From the NCBI GenBank assembly GCA_000955795.1, contig JYOB01000019.1, forward strand, positions 56,189-104,633: a stretch of 48,445 bases of DNA. Direction: 5' to 3'. The stretch comes from Burkholderiaceae bacterium 26 (lineage in GTDB: Bacteria; Pseudomonadota; Gammaproteobacteria; Burkholderiales; Burkholderiaceae). Below are positions 1-8,329 of the stretch, piece after piece. How positions within the stretch are numbered: the stretch's first letter is position 1; every line of letters begins with the position of its first letter. Made by a program: the position numbers and the translations under genes. The notes below the pieces were generated by a model. It was not told the origin of the DNA. It saw only the letters and a program-made list of their open reading frames with translations, and searched no databases.

Positions 1-112
1 ATGGCGACTTCCCCTTGAATTTCTGTCGCAGGGAGGGGAAGGAGCCAAACTCGCTACGCTCAGACAGGGCTCCTTCCTTTTTCCTCCCTGCAACAGAAAT
101 TCAAGGCGCCAT
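1..112. repeat. Large imperfect palindrome (inverted repeat)
   Basis: Positions 1-46 and 68-112 are inverted copies of one another, apart from a 6-nt insertion near the left end, one C/T difference and a small length difference near the loop. The loop is about 21 nt. The outermost bases (ATGGCG / CGCCAT) also pair. It lies downstream of hmgA on the minus strand, so it could act as a strong transcription-stopping hairpin, but arms of about 40 nt are far longer than a normal terminator and resemble a mobile palindromic unit. The element starts at the first base of the window and may extend further left. Confidence 0.8.
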
Positions 113-180
113 CTAGGGCAGGGTACGGCCACACCTTCTGGATGCTCGCCTTGGCGTCAATGTGAATTCGTCGATCGCGC

Positions 181-1527
181 TTAACGCGTGGTTGGGTCGA
201 AATGCTTCTTCAGGCCCTGCCAGCATTCGAAGTATTTGGCTTGCAACTGTGCCGATTCCGACGCGAAGCGCGTTGGGCGAATGACCGCCGGCGTTTCGAA
301 CATGAAGGCCATCGTTGCGTCGACCTTGTGCGGCTTGGTGGTGTCGCCGTTGCTGGCTTTCTCGAACGTGTCGGCATCGGGGCCGTGGCCGCTCATGCAG
401 TTGTGCAGGCTGGCGCCGCCCGGCACGAAACCCTCTGCCTTGGCGTCGTACACGCCTTGGATCAGGCCCATGAATTCGCTTGCAACGTTGCGGTGGAACC
501 AGGGCGGGCGGAACGTGTTTTCGGCGGCCAGCCAGCGCGGCGGGAAGATCACGAAATCGATCGTGTCTACGCCCGGCGTGTCGGAGGGGCTCTGCAGCAC
601 CAGGAAGATCGACGGGTCCGGATGGTCGTAGCTGATCGAGCCGATGGTGTTGAACAGGCGCAGGTCGTACTTGTACGGCGCGAGGTTGCCGTGCCAGGCC
701 ACGACGTCCAGCGGCGAGTGGCCGATCTTCGCGGTCCACAGGCTGCCCTGGAATTTTGCGACGAGTTCAAAGCTGCCCTCGCGGTCTTCATACCAGGCGT
801 GCGGCGTGAGGAAGTCGCGCGGGTTGGCCAGGCCGTTCGAGCCGATTACGCCCAGGTCCGGCAGGCGGAACATCGCGCCGAAGTTCTCACAGATGTAGCC
901 GCGCGCGTCGCCGTCCGGCAACTCGACGCGGAAACGCACGCCGCGCGGGATGACGGCAATCTCCAGCGGCTCCACGTCGACCACGCCCATCTCCGTCAGC
1001 AGGCGCAGGCGGCCTTGCTGCGGGACGATCAGCAGTTCGCCGTCAGCGTTGTAGAAGAATCGGTCGGTCATCGACGCGTTGGCGGCGTACAGGTGGATGC
1101 CGCAGCCGGTTTGCGCGTCTGGCCCGCCGTTGCCGGCGAAGGTGACGATGCCGTCGATGAAATCGGTGCCGGCCGCCGGTGCGGGCAGCGGGTCCCAGCG
1201 CAACTGGTTGGGCGAGGGCGGTACCTCGTTGAAGTTGCTGTGCAAGCGGCCTTGCGCCATGGCTTCGAACGGCAGATGCACGGCGCCCGGACGAATGCGA
1301 TACAGCCACGAGCGGCGGTTGTGCGCACGCGGCGCGGTGAACGCCGTGCCAGAGATCTGTTCCGCATACAGGCCATACGGCGCCTTCTGCGGCGAGTTCT
1401 GGCCGTGAGGCAGCGCGCCGGGCAGTGCTTCGGTGGCGAACTCGTTGCCGAAGCCGCTTTGGTAAGCGGGCCGGTCCAGCGACGCGGGGGTGAATGCGTT
1501 CTTGGCCGTCGGGGCGAGCATGTTCAT
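181..1527 (-). CDS. hmgA: Homogentisate 1,2-dioxygenase
   Basis: A 448-residue protein, full length for the family. It opens the aromatic ring of homogentisate to maleylacetoacetate with a mononuclear Fe(II), the central step of tyrosine and phenylalanine breakdown, in the cytoplasm. Family landmarks are the N-terminal YQSGFGNEF stretch, the [12 protein letters not shown] block, and the C-terminal [12 protein letters not shown] and MSGHGPD blocks, which carry the His/Glu iron ligands. The start is preceded by AAGGA at 7 nt spacing. It lies 63 bp downstream of an aromatic-acid MFS gene on the same strand, probably co-transcribed. The usual partner fahA is not next to it: downstream lie only a short gap and the palindrome. 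Confidence 0.97.
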   Translation of the reverse strand: MNMLAPTAKNAFTPASLDRPAYQSGFGNEFATEALPGALPHGQNSPQKAPYGLYAEQISGTAFTAPRAHNRRSWLYRIRPGAVHLPFEAMAQGRLHSNFNEVPPSPNQLRWDPLPAPAAGTDFIDGIVTFAGNGGPDAQTGCGIHLYAANASMTDRFFYNADGELLIVPQQGRLRLLTEMGVVDVEPLEIAVIPRGVRFRVELPDGDARGYICENFGAMFRLPDLGVIGSNGLANPRDFLTPHAWYEDREGSFELVAKFQGSLWTAKIGHSPLDVVAWHGNLAPYKYDLRLFNTIGSISYDHPDPSIFLVLQSPSDTPGVDTIDFVIFPPRWLAAENTFRPPWFHRNVASEFMGLIQGVYDAKAEGFVPGGASLHNCMSGHGPDADTFEKASNGDTTKPHKVDATMAFMFETPAVIRPTRFASESAQLQAKYFECWQGLKKHFDPTTR

Positions 1528-1590
1528 GGTGAAGTCCTTGGAGAAAGAGTCAGGAGCGTCTTCAGGGAAAGCGTAGTCGTTACCAAGCCA

Positions 1591-2991
1591 TCAAGCGGGC
1601 TTGCCGGTTGTGCGACCTGAGGCAAAGCGTGCGGCGTCCGCGCCACTGGCGGCCAGCGTAAGCACCAGCACCATGCCGAACGACACCAGCGCCGGCACCG
1701 CCGCGGCCGAGAACAACGCCGGGCTGCTCCACTGCATGGCAATCAGCTGCCCGCCGATCACCGGGCCGATGACGGAGCCGATGCGGCCCACGCCAAGGCT
1801 CCAGCCAATGCCGGTCGCGCGCAGCGTGGTGGGGTAATACGTGGCGGCCAGCGCATTGACCGCAGGCTGCCCGCCGACGATGCAGAAGCCGGCCACGAAC
1901 ACCACCGCCACCAGCATGGGCAGCGCAGCCGCCACATGGCCGATCAGCCCAACAGTGACGCAGGCGATCAGGAAACACACGGCCAGCACGCGCACAAAGC
2001 CCAGGCGATCGATCAGCCGGCCCAGCGTGAGCGTGCCGATCACGCCGCCCACCTGCAGCGCGGTGGCTACCAGCACAGCGGTATCCGTCGGATACCCCGC
2101 ATCGCGAATCAGCGTCGGAAGCCAGTTCGACAGGAAATACAGGTCGATCAGGTTCATGAAGTTGATGACCCACAGCACGAGCGTGACCTTGGCGCGGCCT
2201 TCCGTGAAGAGCGCGGAGACAGGCATGCCACGCGCGGCCGCCTCGGGCACCACGAATTGCGTCTGCGCGTTCACCTGCAGTTGCGGCGCGAGCTTGCCCA
2301 GCCAGCGAGCCAGACGTTGATGGCGCGTTTGTGGATCGCCTTTGAGCACCAGGTATTGCAAGGATTCAGGCAGCCACAGCACCATCATCACGCCAATGGC
2401 GAGCGGCACCAGACCGCCCACCAGAAACACCGCATGCCACCCAAAGCGTGAGAGCAGCGCCGCGCTCACAAAGCCGCCAAGTGCCGCGCCCACGGTAAAG
2501 CCGCATGACACCAGCATCATCCACGTGACGCGAGAGCGCGCGGGGCTGAACTCACCGGCCAGCGCCATCGCGTTGGGCATGATGCAACCCAGGCCCAGGC
2601 CTGTGATGAAGCGCAAGACGAGTAGCGCCTCCACCGTTGCCACCTGCGTGGTGGCCAGCATGCAGGCCGCAAAGAAGAACGTGGCGACGATCAGCACCGG
2701 CCGCCGCCCGAAGCGGTCGCCCAGCACGCCAAACACCAGCGAGCCGACCAGCATGCCGAACAGCCCCGCGCCAAATACCGGCCCGAGGCTTGCCTTGGTG
2801 ATACCCCAATCCTTGATGATGGCCGGTGCCACATAACCCATGGCCTGCACGTCAAAGCCGTCGATGATCAGGCACAGCCCGCAGATGGCGAGCAACAGGA
2901 TCTGGAAGCCGCCAACCTTGCCCTGGTCGATCAGGCGGGCGAGGTCGATGGGCGTTGATGGTGCTTCATGTGCGGCGGGGGCTGGGCGCAT
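1591..2991 (-). CDS. MFS transporter, aromatic acid:H+ symporter type
   Basis: A 466-residue inner-membrane carrier with about 12 hydrophobic segments. The first helix ends in DGFDVQAMGYVAPA, the acidic signature of the AAHS group (PcaK/BenK type), and the loop after helix 2 has GDRFGRRP, the MFS A-motif. It probably imports an aromatic acid by proton symport. Its place directly upstream of hmgA suggests a homogentisate-pathway substrate, but the substrate cannot be read from sequence. GGAG lies 5 nt before the start. It is divergent from the LysR regulator at 3125, which is its likely controller. Confidence 0.9.
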   Translation of the reverse strand: MRPAPAAHEAPSTPIDLARLIDQGKVGGFQILLLAICGLCLIIDGFDVQAMGYVAPAIIKDWGITKASLGPVFGAGLFGMLVGSLVFGVLGDRFGRRPVLIVATFFFAACMLATTQVATVEALLVLRFITGLGLGCIMPNAMALAGEFSPARSRVTWMMLVSCGFTVGAALGGFVSAALLSRFGWHAVFLVGGLVPLAIGVMMVLWLPESLQYLVLKGDPQTRHQRLARWLGKLAPQLQVNAQTQFVVPEAAARGMPVSALFTEGRAKVTLVLWVINFMNLIDLYFLSNWLPTLIRDAGYPTDTAVLVATALQVGGVIGTLTLGRLIDRLGFVRVLAVCFLIACVTVGLIGHVAAALPMLVAVVFVAGFCIVGGQPAVNALAATYYPTTLRATGIGWSLGVGRIGSVIGPVIGGQLIAMQWSSPALFSAAAVPALVSFGMVLVLTLAASGADAARFASGRTTGKPA

Positions 2992-3074
2992 GGTGGTCTC
3001 CGGTGGCGGCGTTGCCGCTCTGTTCTGGATTTTTGGTATGCGCGTATTGTCCGGATTGGATGAAAATTTGGAAT

Positions 3075-3101
3075 ATCAATGCGAGAATGCGTGCTATTGA
3101 T
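3075..3101. promoter_or_regulatory. Candidate LysR-type operator
   Basis: ATCAAT and ATTGAT form perfect 6-bp inverted arms with 15 bp between them, in the gap separating the divergent MFS and LysR genes. Spacing and place fit a LysR-type regulator site. Sequence only; no footprint is implied. Confidence 0.4.
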
Positions 3102-3124
3102 TTTATGAATGTCGAGGCGCCGCC

Positions 3125-4042
3125 ATGCTGAATCTGCGGGATGTCGACCTGAACCTGCTGGTGCTGTTTCAGGAAATCCTGCGCGAAAAGCGCATTTCCG
3201 TCGTGGCCGAGCGGCTTGGCTTGTCGCAGCCGGCCGTGAGCAACGCGCTGTCGCGCCTGCGCCAGACCTTTGACGACGAGCTCTTCGTGCGCACGCCGCG
3301 CGGCATGATGCCGACCGCACTTGCCGAGCAACTGGCAGAACCGGTTGCCACGTCGCTCGACACGCTGCAACGCGCCTTCGGCCAGCGCACGCACTTTGAA
3401 GCGGCCACCTCCACGCGCACCTTCACTGTTGCCATGAGCGACGTCGGCGAGGTGTATTTCATGCCGGTGCTGGCGCAGCTGTGTGCCGAGCAGGCGCCCG
3501 GCGTGCGCATCGACACCAAGCGGGCCGGCGGCTTCGACATGAAGGCGGAGATGGAGGCGGGCGCCGTCGACTTGGCCATCGGCGCGTTCGATGATCTTTC
3601 CGGCGAGAGCATCTTCCAGCGCCGGCTGTTTCAGCAGGATTACGTGACGATGTTCCGGCGCGGCCATGCGCTGTCCGACGGCAAGCTCACGCTTGAGCGC
3701 TTTCGCGCCGCGTCGCATCTGGTGGTGGCGAGTTCGGCCAGCCCCTACAACGCTATCGGGCCGCTGCTGGACAAGGCGGGGATCACGCAATCGGCGCGTT
3801 TTTCAGTGCCGCACTTCGTGGCGGTGCCGTACATCGTCAGCACGACCGACCTGGTGGTGACGGTGCCGCGCAAGCTGGCCGAACGCGCGGCGCCGCCATT
3901 CGGGCTGGAGTTCGCGGCGCCGCCGCTTAAGCTACCGGCACTGCAGACCAATGTGTTCTGGCACCGGCGCTTTCATCAGGACGCCGGCAACCAGTGGCTG
4001 CGCAACGTGGTCGCGCAGCGCTTTGCAGAGTTGGAAGGCTAG
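3125..4042 (+). CDS. LysR family transcriptional regulator
   Basis: A 305-residue protein. The N-terminal winged HTH spans about residues 5-65 and includes VVAERLGLSQPAVSNALSRL, a typical LysR recognition helix with the AVSNAL variant of the NodD/NahR/LinR-like branch. It is followed by a periplasmic-binding-protein-like effector domain. It is divergent from the aromatic transporter-hmgA unit, and its own promoter region carries an inverted repeat at 3075-3101. I infer control of that unit. Its stop lies only 3 bp from the stop of the convergent hydrolase gene, so there is no room for an intergenic terminator. Effector unknown. Confidence 0.92.
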   Translation: MLNLRDVDLNLLVLFQEILREKRISVVAERLGLSQPAVSNALSRLRQTFDDELFVRTPRGMMPTALAEQLAEPVATSLDTLQRAFGQRTHFEAATSTRTFTVAMSDVGEVYFMPVLAQLCAEQAPGVRIDTKRAGGFDMKAEMEAGAVDLAIGAFDDLSGESIFQRRLFQQDYVTMFRRGHALSDGKLTLERFRAASHLVVASSASPYNAIGPLLDKAGITQSARFSVPHFVAVPYIVSTTDLVVTVPRKLAERAAPPFGLEFAAPPLKLPALQTNVFWHRRFHQDAGNQWLRNVVAQRFAELEG

Positions 4043-4045
4043 GCC

Positions 4046-4894
4046 TCAGTCTGCCGAGACCGTGCGCTGCAATTGTTCGCCCAGGCCGGCAATGCCCAAT
4101 CGCATGGTCTGCCCCGGCTTGAGATAGACCGGGTTGGGTTTGATGCCCAGCCCCACGCCCGGCGGCGTGCCCGTCGAGATGACATCGCCCGGCTGCAGGC
4201 TCATGCAGCGGCTCAGATACGCCACCAGTTGCGCGACGCCAAACACCATCGTGCGCGTATTGCCGTTCTGATAGCGATGGCCGTCCACTTCCAGCCAGAG
4301 GTCCAGCGCCTGGGGGTCGGGCACCTCGTCACGCGTGACCAGCCACGGGCCAAGCGGGCCGAACGTGTCGAAGCCCTTGCCCTTGTCCCACTGGCCGCCG
4401 CGCTCGATCTGCCATTCGCGCTCGGAAACGTCGTTGACGATGCAGTAGCCCGCCACGTAGTCGAGCGCGTTGGCTTCGTCGACGTACTTGGCGGCTTTGC
4501 CGATCACCACGCCCAGTTCAACCTCCCAGTCGGTCTTGACGGAGCCGCGCGGGATCTCGATGTCGTCGTTCGGGCCGCAGATGGCGCTGGTCCACTTGTT
4601 GAAGACGACCGGCTCGGCCGGAACCGGCAGGCCGGATTCCGCGGCATGGTCGGCGTAGTTCAGCCCGATGCAGACAAACTTGCCGACGCGCCCGACGCAC
4701 GGGCCAATGCGGGGTTGCCCGTTGACTGCCGGCAGCGTGGTGGCGTCCACGTCGCGCAGCTTGGCGAGGAATGTGTCCGACAGCACGTTACCGGCAATGT
4801 CGTCGACGATGCCCGACAGATCGCGGAGGGTGCCGGTGGCATCGAGCAGGCCTGGTTTCTCTTGGCCGTGGGGGCCGAAGCGCAGCAGTTTCAT
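4046..4894 (-). CDS. FAH-family hydrolase, 2,4-diketo-3-deoxy-sugar-acid hydrolase-like
   Basis: A 282-residue enzyme of the fumarylacetoacetate hydrolase fold. The metal-binding acidic cluster is visible as WEVELGVVIGK and the VNDVSERE block, and the C-terminal GDVISTGTPPGVG motif is characteristic. Members with this layout hydrolyse 2,4-diketo-3-deoxy-fuconate or -rhamnonate to pyruvate plus a hydroxy acid; others are mislabelled ureidoglycolate lyase. It lies 38 bp downstream of an SDR resembling the dehydrogenase that makes such diketo acids. Both lie in the operon headed by the KDG permease kdgT, so I infer a 2,4-diketo-3-deoxygluconate-like substrate. Family sure, substrate not. Confidence 0.85.
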   Translation of the reverse strand: MKLLRFGPHGQEKPGLLDATGTLRDLSGIVDDIAGNVLSDTFLAKLRDVDATTLPAVNGQPRIGPCVGRVGKFVCIGLNYADHAAESGLPVPAEPVVFNKWTSAICGPNDDIEIPRGSVKTDWEVELGVVIGKAAKYVDEANALDYVAGYCIVNDVSEREWQIERGGQWDKGKGFDTFGPLGPWLVTRDEVPDPQALDLWLEVDGHRYQNGNTRTMVFGVAQLVAYLSRCMSLQPGDVISTGTPPGVGLGIKPNPVYLKPGQTMRLGIAGLGEQLQRTVSAD

Positions 4895-4932
4895 GAAAAG
4901 CTCAAATCGGTTGGGGGAAAGGCATCAAGGTA

Positions 4933-5691
4933 TCAATTTGACCAGCCGCCGTCGATGAGGTGGACCTGGCCTGTCGTAAAGGCGGCTTCGTCGGAAGCCA
5001 GATAGGCGGCCAGCGCGGCAATTTCTTCCGGCTGCCCGAGGCGCCCCATCGGCTGGCGTGCGACAAACGCAGCTTCGACTTCCGCGCGTGGTTTGCCCTG
5101 CACGCGGGCTTGTTCGTCGATGCGCTGCGAGAGCGAAGGCGACACCACCGTGCCCGGGCAGATGGCGTTGCAGCGGACGCCACGCGCCACAAAGTCTGCT
5201 GCCACGGCCTTGGTCAGTCCGATCACCGCGGCCTTTGATGCGCCATACACAAAGCGGTTCGGCACGCCCTTGATGCTCGACGCGGCGGACGACATGTTGA
5301 TGACACTGCCGCCACCGCGTTCCAGCATGGCCGGCAGAAACGCGCGGATGGTCCGGTACATCGACTTGACGTTGAGGTCGAATGAGAAATCCCACGCATC
5401 CTCATCGCACTCCAGCACCGAGCCGGCGTGTACGAAGCCTGCGCAGTTGAAGAGGATGTCGATGCCGCCAAGCTCGGCGGCAAGGGCATTCACCTGCTGG
5501 GTGTCGCGCACGTCGAGGCGGCGGACGTCGAATGGCACGTCGTTCAACGCATCGATGCGGAGATCGGTGGCGATCACGCGGGCACCCTCGCGGGCGAAGC
5601 GCTCGGCGCAGGCGCGGCCGATGCCTTGCGCAGCGGCCGTCACGAGCGCGGTCTTGCCCGCCAGGCGCCCGGGAAAAGCAGCGCCGCTCAT
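4933..5691 (-). CDS. Short-chain dehydrogenase, 2-keto-3-deoxy-sugar-acid dehydrogenase-like
   Basis: A 252-residue NAD(P)-dependent SDR. The nucleotide-binding motif TAAAQGIG is near residue 18, then NCAG, catalytic Ser in INMSSAASS, and the Tyr/Lys pair in YGASKAA. The DVRRLDV region, CDEDAWDFSF and the C-terminal IDGGW match the DHRS6/2-keto-3-deoxy-L-fuconate dehydrogenase group. A longer upstream reading frame exists, but the chosen ATG overlaps the previous stop as ATGA, a translational-coupling arrangement. It follows kdgT and the NTF2-like gene and precedes the FAH hydrolase, suggesting that it oxidises a keto-deoxy acid for that hydrolase. Confidence 0.88.
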   Translation of the reverse strand: MSGAAFPGRLAGKTALVTAAAQGIGRACAERFAREGARVIATDLRIDALNDVPFDVRRLDVRDTQQVNALAAELGGIDILFNCAGFVHAGSVLECDEDAWDFSFDLNVKSMYRTIRAFLPAMLERGGGSVINMSSAASSIKGVPNRFVYGASKAAVIGLTKAVAADFVARGVRCNAICPGTVVSPSLSQRIDEQARVQGKPRAEVEAAFVARQPMGRLGQPEEIAALAAYLASDEAAFTTGQVHLIDGGWSN

Positions 5692-6146
5692 TGCTTTGGA
5701 AGCAGATAAGCCTGGCGTGCAAACAGGCGCCAGCCGTCCGGATGTTTCTTCCATACCTGCAGCACGCCGATATGCGCGGTGCTGGTCTTGCCGTCGGGCA
5801 GGTTGTTGACGGAGTCGAACACGTGGCGCACCCACGCGTTGTCGCCGTTGACCTGCACGGTCTGGTTGGTCAGCGCAATCGACTTGAATGAATTTGTGCC
5901 GTCCAGCGCCTTGAGAAAGGCTGCGTGGTCTTCCAGCTTGCCCGACGAGTGGCCGTAGGTCAGATCGTTTTCGATCAGCTTGGTGAGCGTGGCGCCGTCG
6001 CTGGCAACCATGGCGACGCGCATATGCTCCACGGCCTGCGCAACCGTATCGGCATCGGTGATGGCATGGGCGAGGGCGCTGCCGGCCGCGAGTGCAGCGG
6101 TCATGGCAACGCTCGCAATGCGGCGGACAAACGTGTGCAACGGCAT
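5688..6146 (-). CDS. Exported NTF2-like (DUF4440/SnoaL-type) protein
   Basis: 152 residues. The N-terminus (MPLHTFVRRIASVAMTAALA, then GSALAHA) is a typical cleavable signal peptide, so the protein is probably periplasmic. The mature part is a single NTF2-like cone domain, with a helical start and ending in WRLFARQAYLLP. No catalytic residues can be assigned. The start is chosen for the AGGAGA ribosome site just upstream and the signal peptide; a longer frame is rejected. It sits between kdgT and the SDR, whose start overlaps its stop, so it is part of the sugar-acid operon. It could bind or process the substrate before import; this is speculative. Confidence 0.8.
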   Translation of the reverse strand: MPLHTFVRRIASVAMTAALAAGSALAHAITDADTVAQAVEHMRVAMVASDGATLTKLIENDLTYGHSSGKLEDHAAFLKALDGTNSFKSIALTNQTVQVNGDNAWVRHVFDSVNNLPDGKTSTAHIGVLQVWKKHPDGWRLFARQAYLLPKQ

Positions 6147-6192
6147 GGGCAATCTCCTCTCTGGTCTGGTGTGCAGTGCACCGCGGGCGCGG

Positions 6193-7209
6193 TCAGAAAT
6201 GGGCTTCGCGGTGCGCAGCCTGCGGCGGCAGGCTCGCGGCTTCCGGCTCGGGTAACGGCGCCGCACGGCCCACGCGCCGCACCCACATGGCGGTCAGGAT
6301 CGGCACGAGAATCGCCGTGACCAGGCAGGCCGTGGCCACCAGCGCGGTTGCGGCCGGCACCATGGGTTTGAACCTGGGAATCATCTCGCCGATGATGGCC
6401 GGGTTTGCGACCGCCGCGCCGGCCGTGGACGATGCCGCCAGCCCAGCGGCGCCATTGCCGCCCGCGATGAATTTGTCGGAGAGGATGAGCGGCACGCCGG
6501 TGATGACGATCACCGTAAGGCCGAGCAAGAGGCCAGGGAGGCCGCTCTTGGCAATCACGTGCAGGTCGATGCCGTTGCCCAGCGCAAAGCCGAAGAACGG
6601 AATGAGCGGATGCACGCAGCGGCCGAACAGCTCGCGCAGTTCACTGTCGAGATTGCCCAGCGTAAAGCCGATCAGGAACGGTAGCACCGCGCCCACGAAC
6701 AGCCGTGGCTCAAACACGGCAATGCCCGTTGCACCCAAAATGAACATGCTGACCAGCGGCCCGGATTCGATCGACATCAGCACAAACGCACCCGCTTCTT
6801 CCTTGGTGCCGTACTGCTGCATGACGGCGGCGTAGAGCCCGCCGTTGGTCATGTCCATCGACGTGGTGATCGCCAGCACCGACAGTCCGGCAAGGATGCC
6901 GGTCTTGATGCCCTCGTCCGGAATGAACTGCGCAGCCACCAGCGTCGCCAGCCACGCCACGGCAATCTTCGTGACGAGCAGGGTGCCCGACTTGCGCAGC
7001 ACCACGCCGGTGGCATGTAGGTCGATGGTCGCGCCCATGCAGAAAAACCACACCGCGAGGATCGGCACCGTGCCGGTGATCAGGCCATTGGTGAACGAGC
7101 CGAAGTACTTCCCGGCATCGGGTGCGAACGTATGCGCGCATGCGCCCAGCAGCAGCGGCACGAGCATCAGCCCGCCCGGAATGCGGTCAATCGCCTTCTT
7201 GATCTTCAC
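6193..7209 (-). CDS. kdgT: 2-keto-3-deoxygluconate permease
   Basis: A 338-residue inner-membrane carrier of about 10 hydrophobic segments, matching KdgT in length and order of motifs ([14 protein letters not shown] at the start, [45 protein letters not shown]-like [13 protein letters not shown]). It imports 2-keto-3-deoxygluconate, a product of pectin and alginate breakdown, by proton symport. The start is GTG with GGAGGAG 2 nt upstream; no better ATG exists. It heads a four-gene minus-strand operon (kdgT, NTF2-like, SDR, FAH hydrolase) and is divergent from kduI. A palindromic operator covers its -35 region. Confidence 0.94.
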   Translation of the reverse strand: MKIKKAIDRIPGGLMLVPLLLGACAHTFAPDAGKYFGSFTNGLITGTVPILAVWFFCMGATIDLHATGVVLRKSGTLLVTKIAVAWLATLVAAQFIPDEGIKTGILAGLSVLAITTSMDMTNGGLYAAVMQQYGTKEEAGAFVLMSIESGPLVSMFILGATGIAVFEPRLFVGAVLPFLIGFTLGNLDSELRELFGRCVHPLIPFFGFALGNGIDLHVIAKSGLPGLLLGLTVIVITGVPLILSDKFIAGGNGAAGLAASSTAGAAVANPAIIGEMIPRFKPMVPAATALVATACLVTAILVPILTAMWVRRVGRAAPLPEPEAASLPPQAAHREAHF

Positions 7210-7265
7210 GTCTCCTCCGTGAGCCTCTATGGGCCCGGTTGGTTGGGGTCCAACATCATGGAGTG

Positions 7266-7271
7266 ACTATA
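7266..7271 (-). promoter_or_regulatory. Putative -10 element of the kdgT promoter
   Basis: Read on the minus strand, TATAGT lies about 57 bp before the kdgT GTG. The expected -35 position 17-19 bp further upstream falls inside the palindrome at 7281-7297. This is the layout of a repressor-controlled promoter. Confidence 0.45.
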
Positions 7272-7280
7272 GCGGATGAT

Positions 7281-7297
7281 ATGGAACGATGTTCCAT
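7281..7297. promoter_or_regulatory. Palindromic operator 1 (KdgR/IclR-like)
   Basis: ATGGAACGATGTTCCAT is a perfect 7-bp inverted repeat with a 3-bp centre. It resembles the tGAAA-N-TTTCa style of KdgR boxes. It is placed over the kdgT -35 region and is likely bound by the IclR regulator at 9200. The partner site is at 7391-7407. Confidence 0.7.
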
Positions 7298-7390
7298 GTT
7301 TTTGGATGTGGCTGATTTATCGTTTACCCGAAGGCGCAAATGTGTGCGGTGCACCGCTATTCCACTCGATATTGGCCCGGCATCAAAAAT

Positions 7391-7407
7391 ATGGATCGAC
7401 GTTCCGT
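7391..7407. promoter_or_regulatory. Palindromic operator 2 (KdgR/IclR-like)
   Basis: ATGGATCGACGTTCCGT agrees with operator 1 at 14 of 17 positions. Its centre is 110 bp from that of operator 1. Within it, TTCCGT may be a -35 element, with TTCAAT 17 bp downstream as -10 for kduI. The single half-site changes suggest a weaker site. Confidence 0.6.
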
Positions 7408-7488
7408 ATTTTTGTTTTTTGTGCTTCAATCCAACCCAGAATAGCCGGCAGCGCATGCGGATGCCGGTGTATCCCACGGAGAAATGGC

Positions 7489-8325
7489 ATGGAAGTGCGG
7501 CAAGGAATCCACAGCGAACACGCAAAAACCCTCGACACGGCTGGGCTGCGCCGCCAGTTCCTGGTTGAACAGGTGTTCGAGCGCGATGCGCTCAAGCTCA
7601 CGTACAGCCATATCGACCGGATCATCGTGGGCGGAGCGTGGCCGGCAACGCGGCCGGTGGAGGTGCCGGCATCGCTCGCCAAGTCGATGGGCGTGAGCCA
7701 TCTGCTGGAGCGCCGCGAGCTGGGCGCGATCAACATTGGCGGTCCGGGCTGGGTGGAGGTGGATGGCACACGTCACGCCGTCGGCAATGAAGAGGCGATC
7801 TACATCGGCCAGGGCGGCCAGAACGTCGTCTTCGGCAGCGACGATGCTGCCAGGCCCGCCAAGTTCTACATCAACTGCGCGCCGGCCCATACAGCCTATC
7901 CGACGCGCACGATCACACTGGCGCAGGCGTCGCCCGAAACGCTCGGCGATCCGGCCACCAGCAACCGGCGCACGATCTACAAGTTCATCGTGCCGGACGT
8001 GCTGCCCACCTGCCAGCTCTCGATGGGCATGACCAAGCTCGAGCCCGGCAGCCTGTGGAACACCATGCCGTGCCACACGCACGAGCGCCGCATGGAGGTC
8101 TATTTCTATTTCAACCTGCCGGACAACGCAGCCGTGTTCCACATGCTCGGCGAGCCGCAGGAGACGCGCCACATCCTCGTCCACAACGAGCAGGCCGTGA
8201 TCTCGCCAAGCTGGTCGATCCACTCGGGCGTGGGCACGCAGGCGTACACCTTCATCTGGGGGATGGTCGGCGAAAACCAGGTGTTCCACGACATGGACCA
8301 CATCGCTATTGCCGACCTGCGCTGA
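7489..8325 (+). CDS. kduI: 5-keto-4-deoxyuronate isomerase
   Basis: 278 residues, the same length as Escherichia coli KduI. It converts 5-keto-4-deoxyuronate (from unsaturated galacturonate) to 2,5-diketo-3-deoxygluconate in the cytoplasm. The four zinc ligands of the family fall at the expected numbers: His196, His198 and Glu203 in [12 protein letters not shown], and His245 in SWSIHSGVG. The start is chosen at the ATG giving MEVRQGIH, with GGAGAA just upstream; an in-frame longer opening has no ribosome site. It is first gene of the plus-strand arm, 4 bp before kduD, and divergent from kdgT. Confidence 0.96.
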   Translation: MEVRQGIHSEHAKTLDTAGLRRQFLVEQVFERDALKLTYSHIDRIIVGGAWPATRPVEVPASLAKSMGVSHLLERRELGAINIGGPGWVEVDGTRHAVGNEEAIYIGQGGQNVVFGSDDAARPAKFYINCAPAHTAYPTRTITLAQASPETLGDPATSNRRTIYKFIVPDVLPTCQLSMGMTKLEPGSLWNTMPCHTHERRMEVYFYFNLPDNAAVFHMLGEPQETRHILVHNEQAVISPSWSIHSGVGTQAYTFIWGMVGENQVFHDMDHIAIADLR

Positions 8326-8329
8326 CACC

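Noticed and set aside
202-1620. 472-codon open frame on the plus strand
   Set aside because: Exactly antisense to hmgA. It is rich in Arg/Ala/Val with no domain and is a high-GC shadow.
4073-5005. 310-codon plus-strand frame
   Set aside because: Antisense to the FAH-family hydrolase gene; shadow.
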